Positions 10,176-22,710 of a stretch of DNA of 64,000 nucleotides are shown here, one piece after another. The notes under the pieces were generated by a model, which saw only the letters and a list, made by a program, of their open reading frames with translations, searched no databases and was not told the origin of the DNA. The DNA is from Campanula takesimana (Eukaryota > Streptophyta > Magnoliopsida > Asterales > Campanulaceae): contig JAOWBW010000305.1 in assembly GCA_026119855.1 (NCBI GenBank), positions 124,001 to 188,000 of the forward strand. The letters are read 5' to 3'. The position numbers were made by a program, and so were the translations under genes. Positions within the stretch are counted from its first letter, which is position 1. Each line of letters starts with the position of its first letter.

Positions 10176-10997
10176 CTCTTCTGTTGCTGATCGGATCGAT
10201 ATGCGGTAGCCCCATAATGCTAGCGGTAACTTCTCGGGCAATCCCTTCCTGTTGAAGTCATTTTCCATATGATAACCTCAATCGTTTTGTTTGCTGCTTC
10301 GACCGCTCCATTAGCTTGAGGGCGGCACGAGGATGACTTGTGCTTTGTAATTTTGTAGTTAACCAAAAGCGCATCCATTTCCTTCTTAAAGTGAGAACCT
10401 TTGTCGGAAGTGAGAACCATTGTCGGAGATGATCTCATGAGGAATACCGTATCGGCACATGATGTTATTCTTCACGAATTCGGTCACTTTCTTGGCATTG
10501 AGAACTCGGTAAGCTTGTGCTTCGACCCACTTTGTAAAATAATCCTCGGCCACTAGTATGAATGACTGTCCATTGCTTCCTGTAGGATGGACTTTGCCGA
10601 TGATATTTATGCCCCAACAAGAGAACGGCCATGGTGTGGTCATGTTGTACAATTATGAAGGTGGAGCAAGTTGCAAATTAGCATGGAATTGGCACTTGGC
10701 GCATTTCTTGACTTTCTCGATGCAGTCTCTTTCCATTGTAGTCCAATAGTAGCCAATACGGAGTATCTTCTTGGCTAACATAATCCCATTCATGTAGGGT
10801 CCACATTCACATTCGTGGACTTCGTGCATTATCTCTTGAGCTTCGGTCTCATTTGCACATAAGAGATTGATCCCTTGATGATGTCTCTTGTAGACTCGGT
10901 TCCCAATCAATACATATCTCGCAGCTAGCTTTTGTAATGCTACTCGAGACTTCCCATTGCTGTTCTCGGGGAAGGTGGCGCTGTTGAGAAAGTTCAT
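10176..10997 (-). pseudogene. pol: Tat-F integrase, interrupted by Tat-E
   Basis: The zinc-binding N-terminal domain is at about 10653-10997: an HHCC-type module with C-x2-C (CAKCQ), in which the second His of the usual GPHMNG motif reads Tyr. The catalytic core follows with a first Asp position in the WGINIIG stretch, where the expected Asp reads Asn, a second Asp in IISDNGSHF, and Glu in ANGAVEAANK. A 19-bp tandem duplication near 10405-10440 shifts the frame at the second Asp. The core ends abruptly at the Tat-E LTR near 10168, in the ALWGYR...ETP segment. The remainder was probably carried away with the far side of Tat-E. Confidence 0.85.
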
Positions 10998-12290
10998 GAT
11001 GTCTGTGTACCATGAGGGTTATCCTGGACTTTATTGATCTCAATACTCATACAGTATGCCAGACTAGTCCTTCTTGTAATTTTTAAGGGCTTCACCATCT
11101 TTCCTTTTGGCATCTCAACCAGTGAGGCTATGGTGGCTAAAGCATCGGCAAAGCGGTTCTTGTCCCTCGGCAAATAATTGAACGTGATGTCTTGAAACTG
11201 TTCAAACAATTCCTCGAGGTGTTCACCATACTGTTCGAGGGTCGGGTCTTGGATTGTCCATTTACCCGATGTCTGATTGATAAGGAGTAGGGAGTCACCG
11301 AATACTTCTAGATCTGTGTCATTTCTTTCTAGTGCTGCTTCTAGCCCCGCTATACATGCGTCATATTCGGCAATGTTGTTGGTAGCTTCCAATTCTAGAT
11401 GGATTGCAATTGGAGTGTAGATGTCCTTTGGATCGACAAGCAACATTCCTATTCCATAACCGTGCTTATTGGTTGCGCCATCGAAAAAAAGTTGCCACTT
11501 ATTTTCCTCAGTTGTAGTGCAAATCAAGTGCTCGTCGGGAAATTGTAAGTCTTCCCCCTTCACTTCGTCACACGGAAATTCAGCAAGTTGATCACTGAAC
11601 ACTTTCCCCCTGATGGATTTGAGTGTCACGTAAGTGATATCATAGCCGGGGAGCATGAAGTACCATTTGGCTATCCTTGTTGACATGAAAGGTTTCTCGA
11701 AATTGTACCAGAGCGGGTCCACCTTTGCTACTAGGTTAATCGGAAAGGCTTCCGTGTAATGTTTGAGCTTTTGAGTGACCCAAACCAATGCTGCACATGA
11801 CTTCTCTAAGACAGAGTAGTTCTTTTCGCCTCCTTGAAGTTGGCGACTGAAAAAATAAATGGCATTTTCCTTTGTGAAGTCTCGTTGTTCTTGTGCTAGC
11901 ATAGCTGCTAGGGCTTCATCATTCACCGTGAGGTAGAGCAAGAGAGGCTTCTCCTTGTGCGGTGGCACCAGAACAGGAGGGCATGTCAAATAGTGCTTCA
12001 CTTGATCGAAGGCTTCTTGGCAAGCGTCGGTCCACTCTAGAGCCAAATTTTTCTTGAGTAGCTTAAAGATTGTCTCATACATGGAAGTGAGTTGGTGCAC
12101 AAACCGACTGATGTATTGAAGTCTGCCCATGAAACCTTTGATTTCTTTCTGTGTTTTCGGAGGAGGCATGTCAAGTATTGCCTTGATTTTTGAGGGATCT
12201 GCTTCAATTCCCCTTTCGGTGACCATGTAGCCAAGAACTTTGCCTCGGATAACCTCGAAGGTGCACTTTGCGGGATTGAGCCTCATCTTG
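10994..12290 (-). pseudogene. pol: Tat-F RT connection plus two RNase H domains
   Basis: A 430-codon open stretch starts at the end of RT (MRLNPAKCTFEV). It continues through the Ty3-type RNase H (ALAAMLAQEQ, NYSVLEKSCAALVWV) and then a second, archaeal-like RNase H. The second domain shows DGATNKHG, NNIAEYDACIAGLEAAL, VFGDSLLLI and RDKNRFADALA, i.e. the expected acidic D-E-D-D series. The dual RNase H arrangement is diagnostic for the Tat lineage. This is the least damaged coding block of Tat-F. Confidence 0.9.
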
Positions 12291-13273
12291 TTCTTTCGAA
12301 GCCTTTCGAAGAACTTTCATAGGTTGATCAAGTGTTGACCGTCGGTCCCTTTTGAATGGATGATCATGTCATCAACATAGACCTCAATTTCCTTGTGGAT
12401 CATGTCGTGGAACAAGTCTTTCACAGCCCTTTGATAGGTAGCCCCAGCATTCCTCAACCCAAATGGCATGACTGTGTAGCAAAAGGTGCCCTACGGTGTT
12501 GTGAAGGCAGTCTTGTATTGGTCCTCTTCAGCCATGAGAATCTGATTATACCCAACGAAACCATACACAAATGAGCAGACCTCATAGGCAGCAGTGGAAT
12601 TGACTAGCATGTCGATGTTGGGTAGTGGAAAGTCATCCTTCGGAGAAACCTTGTTCAAATCCCAGAAATCCACACAAACACGGACCTTGCCGTTAGCCTT
12701 TCTAACTGTCACAACATTTACTAGCCATGTCGGATACTTAATAACTTTGATGAAGCCCACACTAAGAAGCTTCTCTATCTCTTCTTTGACTTGTAAAGAC
12801 CACTCTGGCTTGATCTTTCTGAGTTTCTGCTTTGTTGGCTTAGCGTCGTCTCTGATCGGAATCCTATGCTCGGCGACCTTTCTCTCTAAACCCAGCATGT
12901 CTTTGTATGACCATGAAAATACATCCACGAACTCTCTAAGTAGTGCAGTCAATCTGTCTTTCTCTTCCCCTCTGAAGAAGCTTCCGATCATCGTTTCTTT
13001 CGGCTCCTCATCGGTACTCAGATTAACAACATGCAATTCTTCGTCAGCCCCTGGATCATTTTCACCACGACTACGGACCTGTTGAGCAAGTTCATTTAAG
13101 TATGTTGCATTTTTGTGGTCTATTTCATCATTATTTGAATCGTTATTAACTAGTTCATTAAATTCATTATTAGTTAATTCATCATTCATGATGTTTGCAA
13201 TCTCAGGGTACTTAGAAAGATCAAATTTTTCATTAGCAAAGAAAGGGAACACACGCTCGGCTATTGCCTCCAT
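12290..13273 (-). pseudogene. pol: Tat-F reverse transcriptase
   Basis: The RT fingers and palm are recognisable: RKANGKVRVCVDFWDLNK, PKDDFPLPNIDMLV, then a stop near 12491, then GTFCYTVMPFGL and the catalytic YVDD at 12368-12379. The N-terminal part includes an Asn/Asp-rich linker and ALLREFVDVFSWSYKDMLGL, the usual lead-in to RT in plant Ty3-gypsy. Another stop occurs near 12318. The enzyme would copy the element RNA using the tRNA-Arg primer. Confidence 0.9.
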
Positions 13274-13374
13274 ATCCTCTTGGGTGAGGATGTTGGAAAC
13301 ACTCTCGGACTCGAAAGTGAATGTTAACTAGTCTTCCTTTGTAACCTTGCGCAGTATGCACCCCATTTTCTCGA

Positions 13375-14136
13375 TCAGGAATTCCTCGGATACCACGGGT
13401 CCTTTGTTGAGTACCAGTTGTTGATCAGCTTGGATCTTGGCTTGATCTCGCTGATAGGCCCACTTCTTGTGTCGGTGTCGTCGGAGATGGCATTGACTTG
13501 GCACTCATCCATGATTGCAATTCCCTCAAACATGGAGGCTAGATCAGTTAACTCCTCCCCCACGGTAATCTCTGTTTCGGACTCTATGGTCATTTTCTTC
13601 CCCCACCATTCTCGGGTGACATGGGAGTTGGTTCCCCTTCGGATTTCTGAATCTCACAATCGGCAAAGACCTCGAGACCGGACTTTCTGATACCCTTATT
13701 GTTAAACCATGGATCGGGAAATATTATGCACGAGACATCTTCCCCCTGGTGGACAAAGTAGCCATTTAGTGTCTTGCGTGGGAATTTTATAGTGTCGGCC
13801 TTCTCTGCGAGCTCGGGCCTTTTCATTCTTGACGGCTTGCTCATATTTCATGTCGTCTTTGGATGGTTCGTATCCTAATCCGAACTTGTTCTTGACAAAA
13901 AGGACCTCTACGGGTTGCATTCTCCCTTGTTGGTATTTCCCTAGGCCTAAACCGGGAAAGTAGTTCATATTCCTCATCATGTGGAGGACATTGTGATTGC
14001 CGAGGGTCCATGATCCGTTTCCCCCTTCTTTGTCGATGGTGTTGATTGAGACGCCGGAGAGGGTGGAGTCTTCTAGACCATGCTGAACTTGGTGAACGGG
14101 TTCCCCATTTCTGTGGATAGTGACATTTTCTGCCAT
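13375..14136 (-). pseudogene. pol: Tat-F G-patch-like linker between protease and RT
   Basis: The linker includes NMNYFPGLGLGKYQQGR, a Gly-rich segment resembling a G-patch RNA-binding motif. It is followed by a conserved block (KTLNGYFVHQGE) and acidic sequence leading to RT. The same order is seen in Tat-B (44133 downward). Frameshifts near 13850 and 13590 break it into three reading frames. Confidence 0.7.
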
Positions 14137-14786
14137 GACGGTTACTATCTAATCCCCATTTTTGAACTTGACGCATTGGTGGAGAGTCGAAGGGACGACA
14201 TTAGAACTGTGTATCCATGGTCGGCCCAAGAGAAAATTGAATGAGGAGGGGACATCGAGCACTTGAAACGGGACGGACATAACCATGATCCAGAATTCAA
14301 TGTCTATTTCCACCATACCCATGACTGTACGGGCAGTGCTGTCGTAACCTCGGATTACTTGAGTAGAAGGCTTTAAATCTGAACTCCTAAGCCTAGTATG
14401 TCCATGATTCGGCCAGGCATTATGTTGAGTGCGGAACCACCGTCAACCAAGACTCTTGAAATAGGTCTCCCCCTTGCCCTTACTTTGAGGTAGATGGCCT
14501 CATTGTGATTGGACCCAAATGGTGGAAGGTCCATATCGGCAAAAGTGATGACATTGCCAAAATGTATGTGGCATATTATTGCAGTAAGGTTCTCGGGAGT
14601 TGTATCGGGAGAGATTGATGTGTCGTTGAGATTGCTGATGACAAGATCTCGATATTTCTTTGAAGATGCAATGAGGTCCCAAATGGATATATTGGCTTGA
14701 GTCTTCTTGAGTTGTGTTAATAAAGTATCTTCGGGAGTGTCGCGAGCTTGCGATCTTTGAGAAGAGGTGCTTGGCATAGAAGTAGT
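14137..14786 (-). pseudogene. pol: Tat-F aspartic protease region, split by LARD-1
   Basis: The protease active-site signature reads LVDGGSALNIMP, with DGG in place of DTG/DSG, as commonly seen in Tat pol. A frameshift near 14373 precedes the second conserved part (PFQVLDVPSSFNFLLGRPWI, about 14190-14300). An in-frame TAG occurs near 14150. Upstream coding sequence continues across LARD-1 at 22711, so gag and pol were joined in one reading direction before the insertion. Confidence 0.85.
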
Positions 14787-14791
14787 GGGAT
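14787..14791. other. Target site duplication of LARD-1, left copy
   Basis: GGGAT directly precedes the element end and is repeated at 22706-22710. A perfect 5-bp duplication proves a regular integrase-mediated insertion. Confidence 0.9.
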
Positions 14792-17700
14792 TTTCACGCC
14801 CCGGAAATCTCAAAATCCATAAATATAAAATTTACATAATATTCATCTCCAAAATACAAAATACCAAACACGGGCGCGTGAATTCAACTATGAAATCTAT
14901 ACCATCAAGCAACACCTCAACGAGATTATAACTCGGAGACTATAAACAAACGCGGAAGCAAGAACAACTATTAACAAAAATACCCAAAGTACAACCGTAT
15001 ATACAAAACACTGAACGACTACGAACCCACAATAATATGCGTAAAGGCTCCGAAGGGCAACTATCCCAAATGCGATCAACCTGCTCAGAAGATTCCCGCT
15101 ACAACGGCCCTCACAACGCTACCACTTGCTTTCGTGGGGGGGTTAAGGAAAAACAATTTGAAACAAGAAACGGGGTGAGATAAAATCTCAGTAAGTTACT
15201 AAATGCATCTACATGTTATAATATCATGCAAATCAACGATATAACTGAACAAGTAAATCACATAACAACAAATGAGAAAACTCTCTATCGCCAACTGTCC
15301 CATACCAGTTGGAAATAACGACTAACTCATCATGCAGCACATAAGACTGAAATAAACACGTAACAAAGGATACTGAGCCAAGGTTTCACCAAACTGATAG
15401 AACAATCGCTGCGCAGCTTCAACCGATCAACCAATCAACAATAGCAGTATAACAACTGAAGAGGACCCCGGTCAGAACCGACCAATCAATCAATCAACCC
15501 ATCAAGCCATCTTCATAGTAGCATAAAAGCTGAAGAGAATACCCCTGGTACCTGAACCAATAACAAAGTAACGTGCCACAAAGGGCGGGAGCCATGCCAC
15601 AAAGTCATGCTCCAAAACGTCTCAACCAAGGCCGATCTGGAAGAGGAAAATTAGGGCAAAACAATGGTCAACACCATGATGGACTTGGCCGGTGCCATCA
15701 CAATATCTCACATCGCCCGACACAACCACAAATACCAGCTGGACATTCAAATAAATGCTAAGTAATAAAATACTAGCACGGTAAACAACTAAGGATTCCA
15801 AAGTAGGGAACCATACCAATTAATCACCATAAAAGATGCAAACGATTACTCAAGAAGAGTTCAACAACAATAAACACAAGGAGTTTCTCATAAAAGAGTC
15901 CAACAACATTGACCATTAAAACCTAATGATTCCAAGATAAGGCACGTACCAAATACATCCTAAATATGATACCCACAAGTTAATCATAAAGAGCACAACC
16001 CAAACGGTCGCTCACAAATGGCACAATGACTATTAGCAAAATGACCCTAACATTTACTCATAAAGATATACTAGGACTATGAACTCAACCATCTCATCAC
16101 ACCTGGAATTCCAAAGTAGGAAATCAGAATGAATACACCGTAAGGTTAATCAAACCGTAAGTACCCAATTGCCAATTCACGCTTTACCTCCGTCCATAAC
16201 GAACCACTTCTAAACACCCCAAACGAATCCAAAAGGTTACTCTTATTAGAACATGATCACGACCGGACTAAACCCTACACTTTGGTGTTCAATAACAACC
16301 CTCTAGGTACTATAGGACATCGCCTAAAACCTAGACCAAGTCTTACTCGAAAATCAATTCGATTGGAACAATCACGAACACATCATAAGATGCCCAAACA
16401 TTCCCAAACAATACTGGGTCAAATTACATAACACCATTGTTCACAAAGGAACCAATTTTAATTACTAAAGTGTTCCACGGTGCCCAACTAAGTCAACTAG
16501 AATAGTACTACGGAACCCAGACCGAGACTACACCTTGATCTTAAACCTCAACAATAAGACAACCATTATGGTCTGGAACCATGCGGACAATAGAACCATT
16601 GCGTAGTACTCGAAAAGAGATTTCCAAAGATAGTTTACACGTCCAAAACGGAGTCCGGACGAAGAAGTTATGGCCTCCGGAAGATTGAACGTAAAACGGA
16701 TAATTTTTATAAAGTGTTCGGCCGGACATGATGAAAAATCCCTGTTTTAGCTCCGAATTTCAATCCTTTCGTTCTAAATCTTAGGAGTACCTATATATAC
16801 TTCTATCCTAACATTTAAAGACAAGAAAACTCAATTCATGTGCCTCTAAAACCCAAACTAAAAATACAACCTAGTATTAAACAAACACAAATATGATTTC
16901 CAGAAAAAGAGGGCGGGCGGGCGCTCACTCAAGGTCGGGCGGGCGCTCATTTCACCAGTAAGTTGGACGAAGGAAAAAGGTCGGGCGGGCGGGCGCACGG
17001 GCTTGTGAGGGCGGGCGCCCGGTCTGCCTTCAGGCCGAGAAACAGAGCTTGGTTTCACCATTTTCGAACCAAAACCAAATTTCTCACAAATCAACACTCC
17101 CAACTTGATCCCCAAAGTATCCAAACAACATCTAAATTAAAAGGGACCTAAATAACACCATTTATCAACCAAAACCAAGATTAAATCCCAACATTCATAA
17201 CAATCACAACTTTTTACCAAAATCCAAATAAATTCCAAATAATTTCTATACTCAACCAAGAAGCCATGGATATCAACAAGAACATCAATAGAGTTAAAGA
17301 TGAGCATTTTTAACATAAATGGGGGAAAAGTAACTTACCTCGAATTTATCAAAGATGACGGAACTTGAATATTTTTGGTTCTACGCGATCCTATCGACGA
17401 TCTAAACAAGTTTCAAGTTATGAGAAATGAGAGATAATGAGGGGAAGATAGGTAGAATGTAGAGAGAAAGAAGGGGAGAAAAATTACCCAAAAATGGAGA
17501 GAGAGAGGGAGAGTTGCTGGGAGAAAATGAGGGAGTGAGGGAGGAGAGGGGTGATGGAGGGAGTAAGTAGGATGATTTAGGAATTTACACATAGACCCCC
17601 TCCCCTACACACTAACTCAATCATCTTATATTCCCCACTAACATTTAAGACCCAACACTCTATACTCGCACAATTAACCAATTAATTGCTAGGCACGACC

Positions 17701-17830
17701 ACATCATGATACCCAAAATGCACACATAAATATTTAAATAACTAAATAATTTAAATAAATAAATAAGCCATAAATAAATAATTAAATATTTATTACTAAG
17801 AAAATAGAGGCGGGTTTTCGGGTCGTTACA
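14792..17830 (-). repeat. LARD-1 3' LTR
   Basis: 3039 bp, starting (minus strand) TGTAACGACCCG and ending GGGGCGTGAAA (mutated from GTGACA). It contains a CpG-rich module (16905-17035), a TATA-like TATATATA near 16793 and a splice donor near 17338. Short ORFs inside it look spurious. This is the full-length copy; the other LTR lacks about 259 bp. Confidence 0.88.
16905..17035 (-). promoter_or_regulatory. CpG-rich paired module in the LARD-1 LTR
   Basis: GGGCGGGCGGGCGCTCA-type motifs occur as two pairs about 60 bp apart, roughly 110 bp upstream (minus strand) of a TATA-like stretch. At the corresponding site in the LARD-2 LTR the module has a different sequence. The second LARD-1 copy is at about 21785-21905. 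Confidence 0.5.
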
Positions 17831-17849
17831 ATCTACCCTCCTTAAAAAG
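17831..17849 (-). other. LARD-1 polypurine tract
   Basis: Minus strand: TTTAAGGAGGGTAGAT directly abuts the 3' LTR. It would prime second-strand synthesis and fixes the orientation. Confidence 0.8.
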
Positions 17850-19911
17850 AATTCGCCCACGAATTCACTCATCAAACTTCACAACACGCGGTCATAATGA
17901 GGCGACAACATATCGACTCTTCCATAGCACTCTTAACCTCAATCGAGTACTCAACTAAATTTTCAGACATAGTCTCCACGACTCAAATAAACCAATATAT
18001 ATTAATCACATACATATCTCAGGTATACTCATATTAATCATTCTAAAGTTAACTTCCTCTTTCATACCGAATTTCGCATTCTCAAGACTATCACGTGATC
18101 ACCAGTTCTGAGACATAGCTGATTTGATCCTAATTAGCATTACTCTCACCATCAACCCTTAAATCATCATCATCCATAATTTTTACTTTTCCCGTACGGT
18201 TTGACGATCTAGACATCATACCAAGTAATCATACTACTAGCCGAACAAATAAGAGAAGGAATAGGGCTAACAATTATTGTCACCCAATGACTCAATGATA
18301 TACTCAAAAATTTACCGTTATCAACTATCCGATCAAATGAGATTTCCCCTACCACATTCACTTCCTCATGAGATAAAACATAATACAGTCAAAATCTTTG
18401 AATTTCTCCAACTACTTGCATTACCTCATACTTAGTTTTCTAAGGAAATATCCAGAAATTTAAAACATTAAACCATCTCGAGCTTACTCAACTTCTTAAA
18501 CTATGAAAAGCTAAAGAAATTTCTCATCCTCCAAATGTTCACCGCGTGACTATATCTCTGAGGATTACCATTAAAGTAGCAATTGTAACGATCCGAAATT
18601 TTCACAATCTTTGTTTCAATAAATAGTAATATATTACAACTTACAACTCTAAAAGATATTACAAAGGATCACTAATAACCCGAAATATTCGATAAACTGC
18701 TCCGTCCCAATACAAAATCATAGCACCCTTTAATATGCCCAAGTATCTATACTCAACTTCCTTTACAAATTCTTAATCCAAACGAGGGCGCCACCAAGAA
18801 AAGATTCAGAACCATGTGACAACTGTTCACTAAAACCCAAAAATGCCTTTAATATTGTTCGAGGAATTCTCACCTTCTCTAAATATGTCTAGTCCTTTAA
18901 ACTCAACGCGCTCACCATCATTAATGATTATAACTCCCACAATATACTCATAACTCGTATTGCTTTAACTCAATTCCAGTCATGTATTAAAATGATCCCA
19001 AAAGTATCATAACTCAACTTCTTAATCTGACTCGTAATAAATTAAGTATTCCCTCATACTAAACAATTCTGATGCACTCACGTAGATGTACTAAAAGTAA
19101 AGAAACATCTCCTATCAAGAAATTCTCAAATTGAATCTTTAACTCTTTTAACCCAATCGATACTATATGTCCACCGATCCACCTATCAGTATTGTAGCTT
19201 ATATTAACTCATCATATAACCCAAGTTCCCTATCGATCAAGCGACATATTACCCCCAATATAAATTATACCCAAGACTTCAAAATTAATATTGCCAACGG
19301 AATAAGCTAAATTCCCAGCACAACCTTATAATAAAGATTTTCTGACTTTCAAGATAGAACCTGAACATTATATATACTTAGTATGTTCCTAAACAAAGTC
19401 AAACATACTAATATAGAAATATTCACCACCTATCGATGGCACACAAGAAATTCGTAACACACGAAAAGCTAAACCATACCACTTAACTCATCAATATCTC
19501 GCATATGTGACATAACCAAATCATCCTATATATACTAGTAACAATCACGTAGTTCCGTATTCGAGAATACACCTCAACATAAATCCATGAATGATAACAA
19601 TCAGGCGAACATAGCACAAAACGTTGTCCACTTTACGAAATAGATATGCCCGAGCCATCAGATTTGCACTCTCGATTCCCAAACCAACTCACCCCAAGGG
19701 GACCAACACTATTAATATCAATCTTATACTTGATATACCAGAAGAGAAGAACACTCGATGTCAACATCACAACTCATAACTCCACCAACTTCTACCTTAA
19801 CCTTACCTTCCAAGAAAACTTAGTTTCTAAACCGCTCAAAGTTATAACACCCAAGTATTGAAACCTATTCAATATCAGAGTTCTTATTCTCCTTCAAGAT
19901 CTAAAACTATT
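17850..19911 (-). other. LARD-1 non-coding internal region
   Basis: About 2 kb of AT-rich DNA without long open frames or recognisable gag or pol motifs. It is colinear with 53966-56189 in LARD-2. Some relatives seem to have small internal deletions relative to each other. Confidence 0.75.
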
Positions 19912-19923
19912 GCTCTGATACCA
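19912..19923 (-). other. LARD-1 primer binding site (tRNA-iMet)
   Basis: Minus strand TGGTATCAGAGC, the classic plant initiator-methionine primer site, lies two bases after the 5' LTR end. Confidence 0.9.
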
Positions 19924-19925
19924 AC

Positions 19926-22705
19926 TGTCACGCCCCGGAAATCTCAAAATCCGTAAATATAAAATTTACATAATATACATCTCCAAAATACAAAATACCA
20001 AACACGGGAGCGTGAATTCAACTATGAAATCTATACCATCAAGCAACACCTCAACGAGATTATAACTCGGAGACTATAAACAAACGCGGAAGCAAGAACA
20101 ACTATTAACAAAAATACCCAAAGTACAACCGTATATACAAAACACTGAACGACTACGAACCCACAATAATATGCGTAAAGGCTCCGAAGGGCAACTATCC
20201 CAAATGCGATCAACCTACTCAGAAGATTCCCGCTACAACGGCCCTCACAACGCTACCACTTGCTTTCCTGGGGAGGGTTAAGGAAAAACAATTTGAAACA
20301 AGAAACGGGGTGAGATAAAATCTCAGTAAGTTACTAAATGCATCTACATAGCATAATATCATGCAAATCAACGATATAACTGAACAAGTAAATCACATAA
20401 CAACAAATGAGAAAGCTCCCTATCGCCAACTGTCCCATACCAGTTGGAAATAACGACTAACTCATCATGCAGCATATAAGACTGAAATAAACACGTAACA
20501 AAGGATACTGAGCCAAGGTTTCACCAAACTGATAGAACAATCGCTGCGCAGCTTCAACCGATCAACCAATCAACAATAGCAGTATAACAACTGAACAGGA
20601 CCCCGGTCAGAACCGACCAATCAATCAATAAACCCATCAAGCCATCTTCATAGTAGCATAAAAGCTGAAGAGAATACCCCCGGTACCGGAACCAATAACA
20701 AAGTAACGTGCCACAAAGGGCGGGATCCATGCCACAAAGTCATGCTCCAAAATGTCTCAACCAAGACCGATCTGGAAGAGGAAAATAAGGGCAAAACAAT
20801 GGTCGACACCATGATGGACTTGGCCGGTGCCATCACAAATATGATACCCACAAGTTAATCATAAAGAGCACAACCCAAACGGTCGCTCACAAATGGCACA
20901 ATGACTATTATCAAAATGACCCTAACATTTACTCATAAAGATATACTAGGACTATGAACTCAACCATATCATCACACCTGGAATTCCAAAGTAGGAAATT
21001 AGAATGAATACACCGTAAGGTTAATCAAACCGTAAGTACCCAATTGCCAATTCACGCTTTACCTCCGTCCATAACGAACCACTTCTAAACACCCCAAACG
21101 AATCCAAAAGGTTACTCTTATTAAAACATGATCACGACCGGACTAAACCCTACACTTTGGTGTTCAATAACAACCCTCTAGGTACTATAGGACATCGCCT
21201 AAAACCTAGACCAAGTCTTACTCGAAAATCAATTCGATTGGAACAATCACGAACACATCATAAGATGCCCAAACATTCCCAAACAATACTGGGTCAAATT
21301 ACATAACACCATTGTTTACAAAGGAACCAATTTTAATTACTAAAGTGTTCCACGGTGCCCAACTAAGTCAACTAGAATATTACTACGGAACCTAGACCGA
21401 GACTACACCTTGATCTTAAACCTCAACAATAAGACAACCATTATAGTCTGGAACCATGCGGTCAATAGAAACATTGAGTAGTACTCTAAAAGAGCTTTCC
21501 AACAATAGTTTACACGCCCAAAACGGAGTCCGGACGAAGAAGTTATGGCCTCCGGAAGATTGAACGTAAAACGGACAATTTTTATAAAGTGTTCGGCCGG
21601 ACATGATGAAAAATCCTTGTTTTAGCTCCGAATTTCACTCCTTTCGTTCTAAATCTTAGGAGTAACTATATATACTTCTATCCTAACATTTAAAGACAAG
21701 AAAACTCAATTCATGTGCCTCTAAAACCCAAACTAAAAATACAACCTAGTCTTAAACAAACACAAATATGGTTTCCAGAAAAAGAAGGCGGGCGGGCGCT
21801 CACTCAAGGCTGGGCGGGCGCTCATTTCACCAGTAAGTTGGCCAAAGGAAAAAGGTCGGGCGGGCGGGCGCGCGGGCTTGAGAGGGCGGGCGCCCGGTCT
21901 GCCTTCAGGCCGGGAAACAGAGCTTGGTTTCACCATTTTCGAACCAAAACCAAATTTCTCACAAATCAACACTCCCAACTTGATCCCCAAAGTATCCAAA
22001 CAACATCTAACTTAAAGGGGACCTAAATAACATCATTTATCAACCAAAACCAAGATTAAATCCCAACATTCATAACAATCACAACTTTTAACCAAAATCC
22101 AAATAAATTCCAAATAATTTCTATACTCAACCAAAAAGCCATGGATATCAACAAGAACATCAATAGAGTTAAAGATGAGCATTTTTAACATAAATGGGGG
22201 AAAAGTAACTTACCTCGAATTTATCAAAGATGATGGAACTCGAATATTTTTGGTTCTACGTGATCCTATCGACGAGCTAAACAAGTTTCAAGTTATGAGA
22301 AATGAGAGATAATGAGGGGAAGATAGGTCGAATGTAGAGAGAAGGAAGGGGAGAAAACTTACCCAAAAATGGAGAGAGAGAGGGAGAGTTGCTGGGAGAA
22401 AATGAGGGAGTGAGGGAGGAGAGGGGTGATGGAGGGAGTAAGTAGGATGATTTAGGAATTTACACATAGACCCCCTCCCCTACACACTAACTCAATCATC
22501 TTATATTCCCCACTAACATTTAAGACCCAACACTCTATACTCGCACAATTAACCAATTAATTGCTAGGCACGACCACATCATGAAACCCAAAATGCACAC
22601 ATAAATATTTAAATAACTAAATAATTTAAATAAATAAATAATCCATAAATAAATAATTAAATATTTATTACTAAGAAAATAGAGGCGGGTTTTCGGGTCG
22701 TTACA
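19926..22705 (-). repeat. LARD-1 5' LTR (with internal deletion)
   Basis: 2780 bp, TGTAACGACCCG to GGGGCGTGACA on the minus strand. Relative to the 3' LTR it lacks about 259 bp at about 20838, with an AATAT microhomology at the break. Otherwise it is nearly identical. Confidence 0.88.
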
Positions 22706-22710
22706 GGGAT
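22706..22710. other. Target site duplication of LARD-1, right copy
   Basis: GGGAT, matching 14787-14791. Confidence 0.9.

Larger units (their letters stand above)
14792..22705 (-). mobile_element. LARD-1: non-autonomous Tekay/Del-like LTR retrotransposon
   Basis: The complete 7.9-kb element is flanked by GGGAT duplications and inserted in Tat-F between gag-proximal and protease coding sequence. The LTRs are 14792-17830 and 19926-22705, with a 2.1-kb internal region that has no recognisable protein. Orientation is minus, shown by the initiator-tRNA-Met primer site next to the right LTR and a polypurine tract next to the left LTR. The outer left base is mutated (TTTCACG for TGTCACG). Termini and primer type resemble Tekay/Del chromoviruses, and the tail EFVGEFFLRRVD at the inner LTR edge looks like a vestige of their pol end. 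Mobility would need proteins in trans. The two LTRs differ at only a few percent of positions by eye, so insertion is recent. Confidence 0.88.

Noticed and set aside
10994..12286. Endogenous pararetrovirus (caulimovirid) as source of the RT/RNase H ORF
   Set aside because: The dual RNase H, downstream integrase with HHCC and D-D-E, and LTRs with a tRNA-Arg primer site point to Tat Ty3-gypsy.
16541..17124. ORFs inside the LARD LTRs (also 21416-22026)
   Set aside because: They lie in LTR U3/R, are short, overlap CpG repeats, and are conserved only because the two LTRs are copies.
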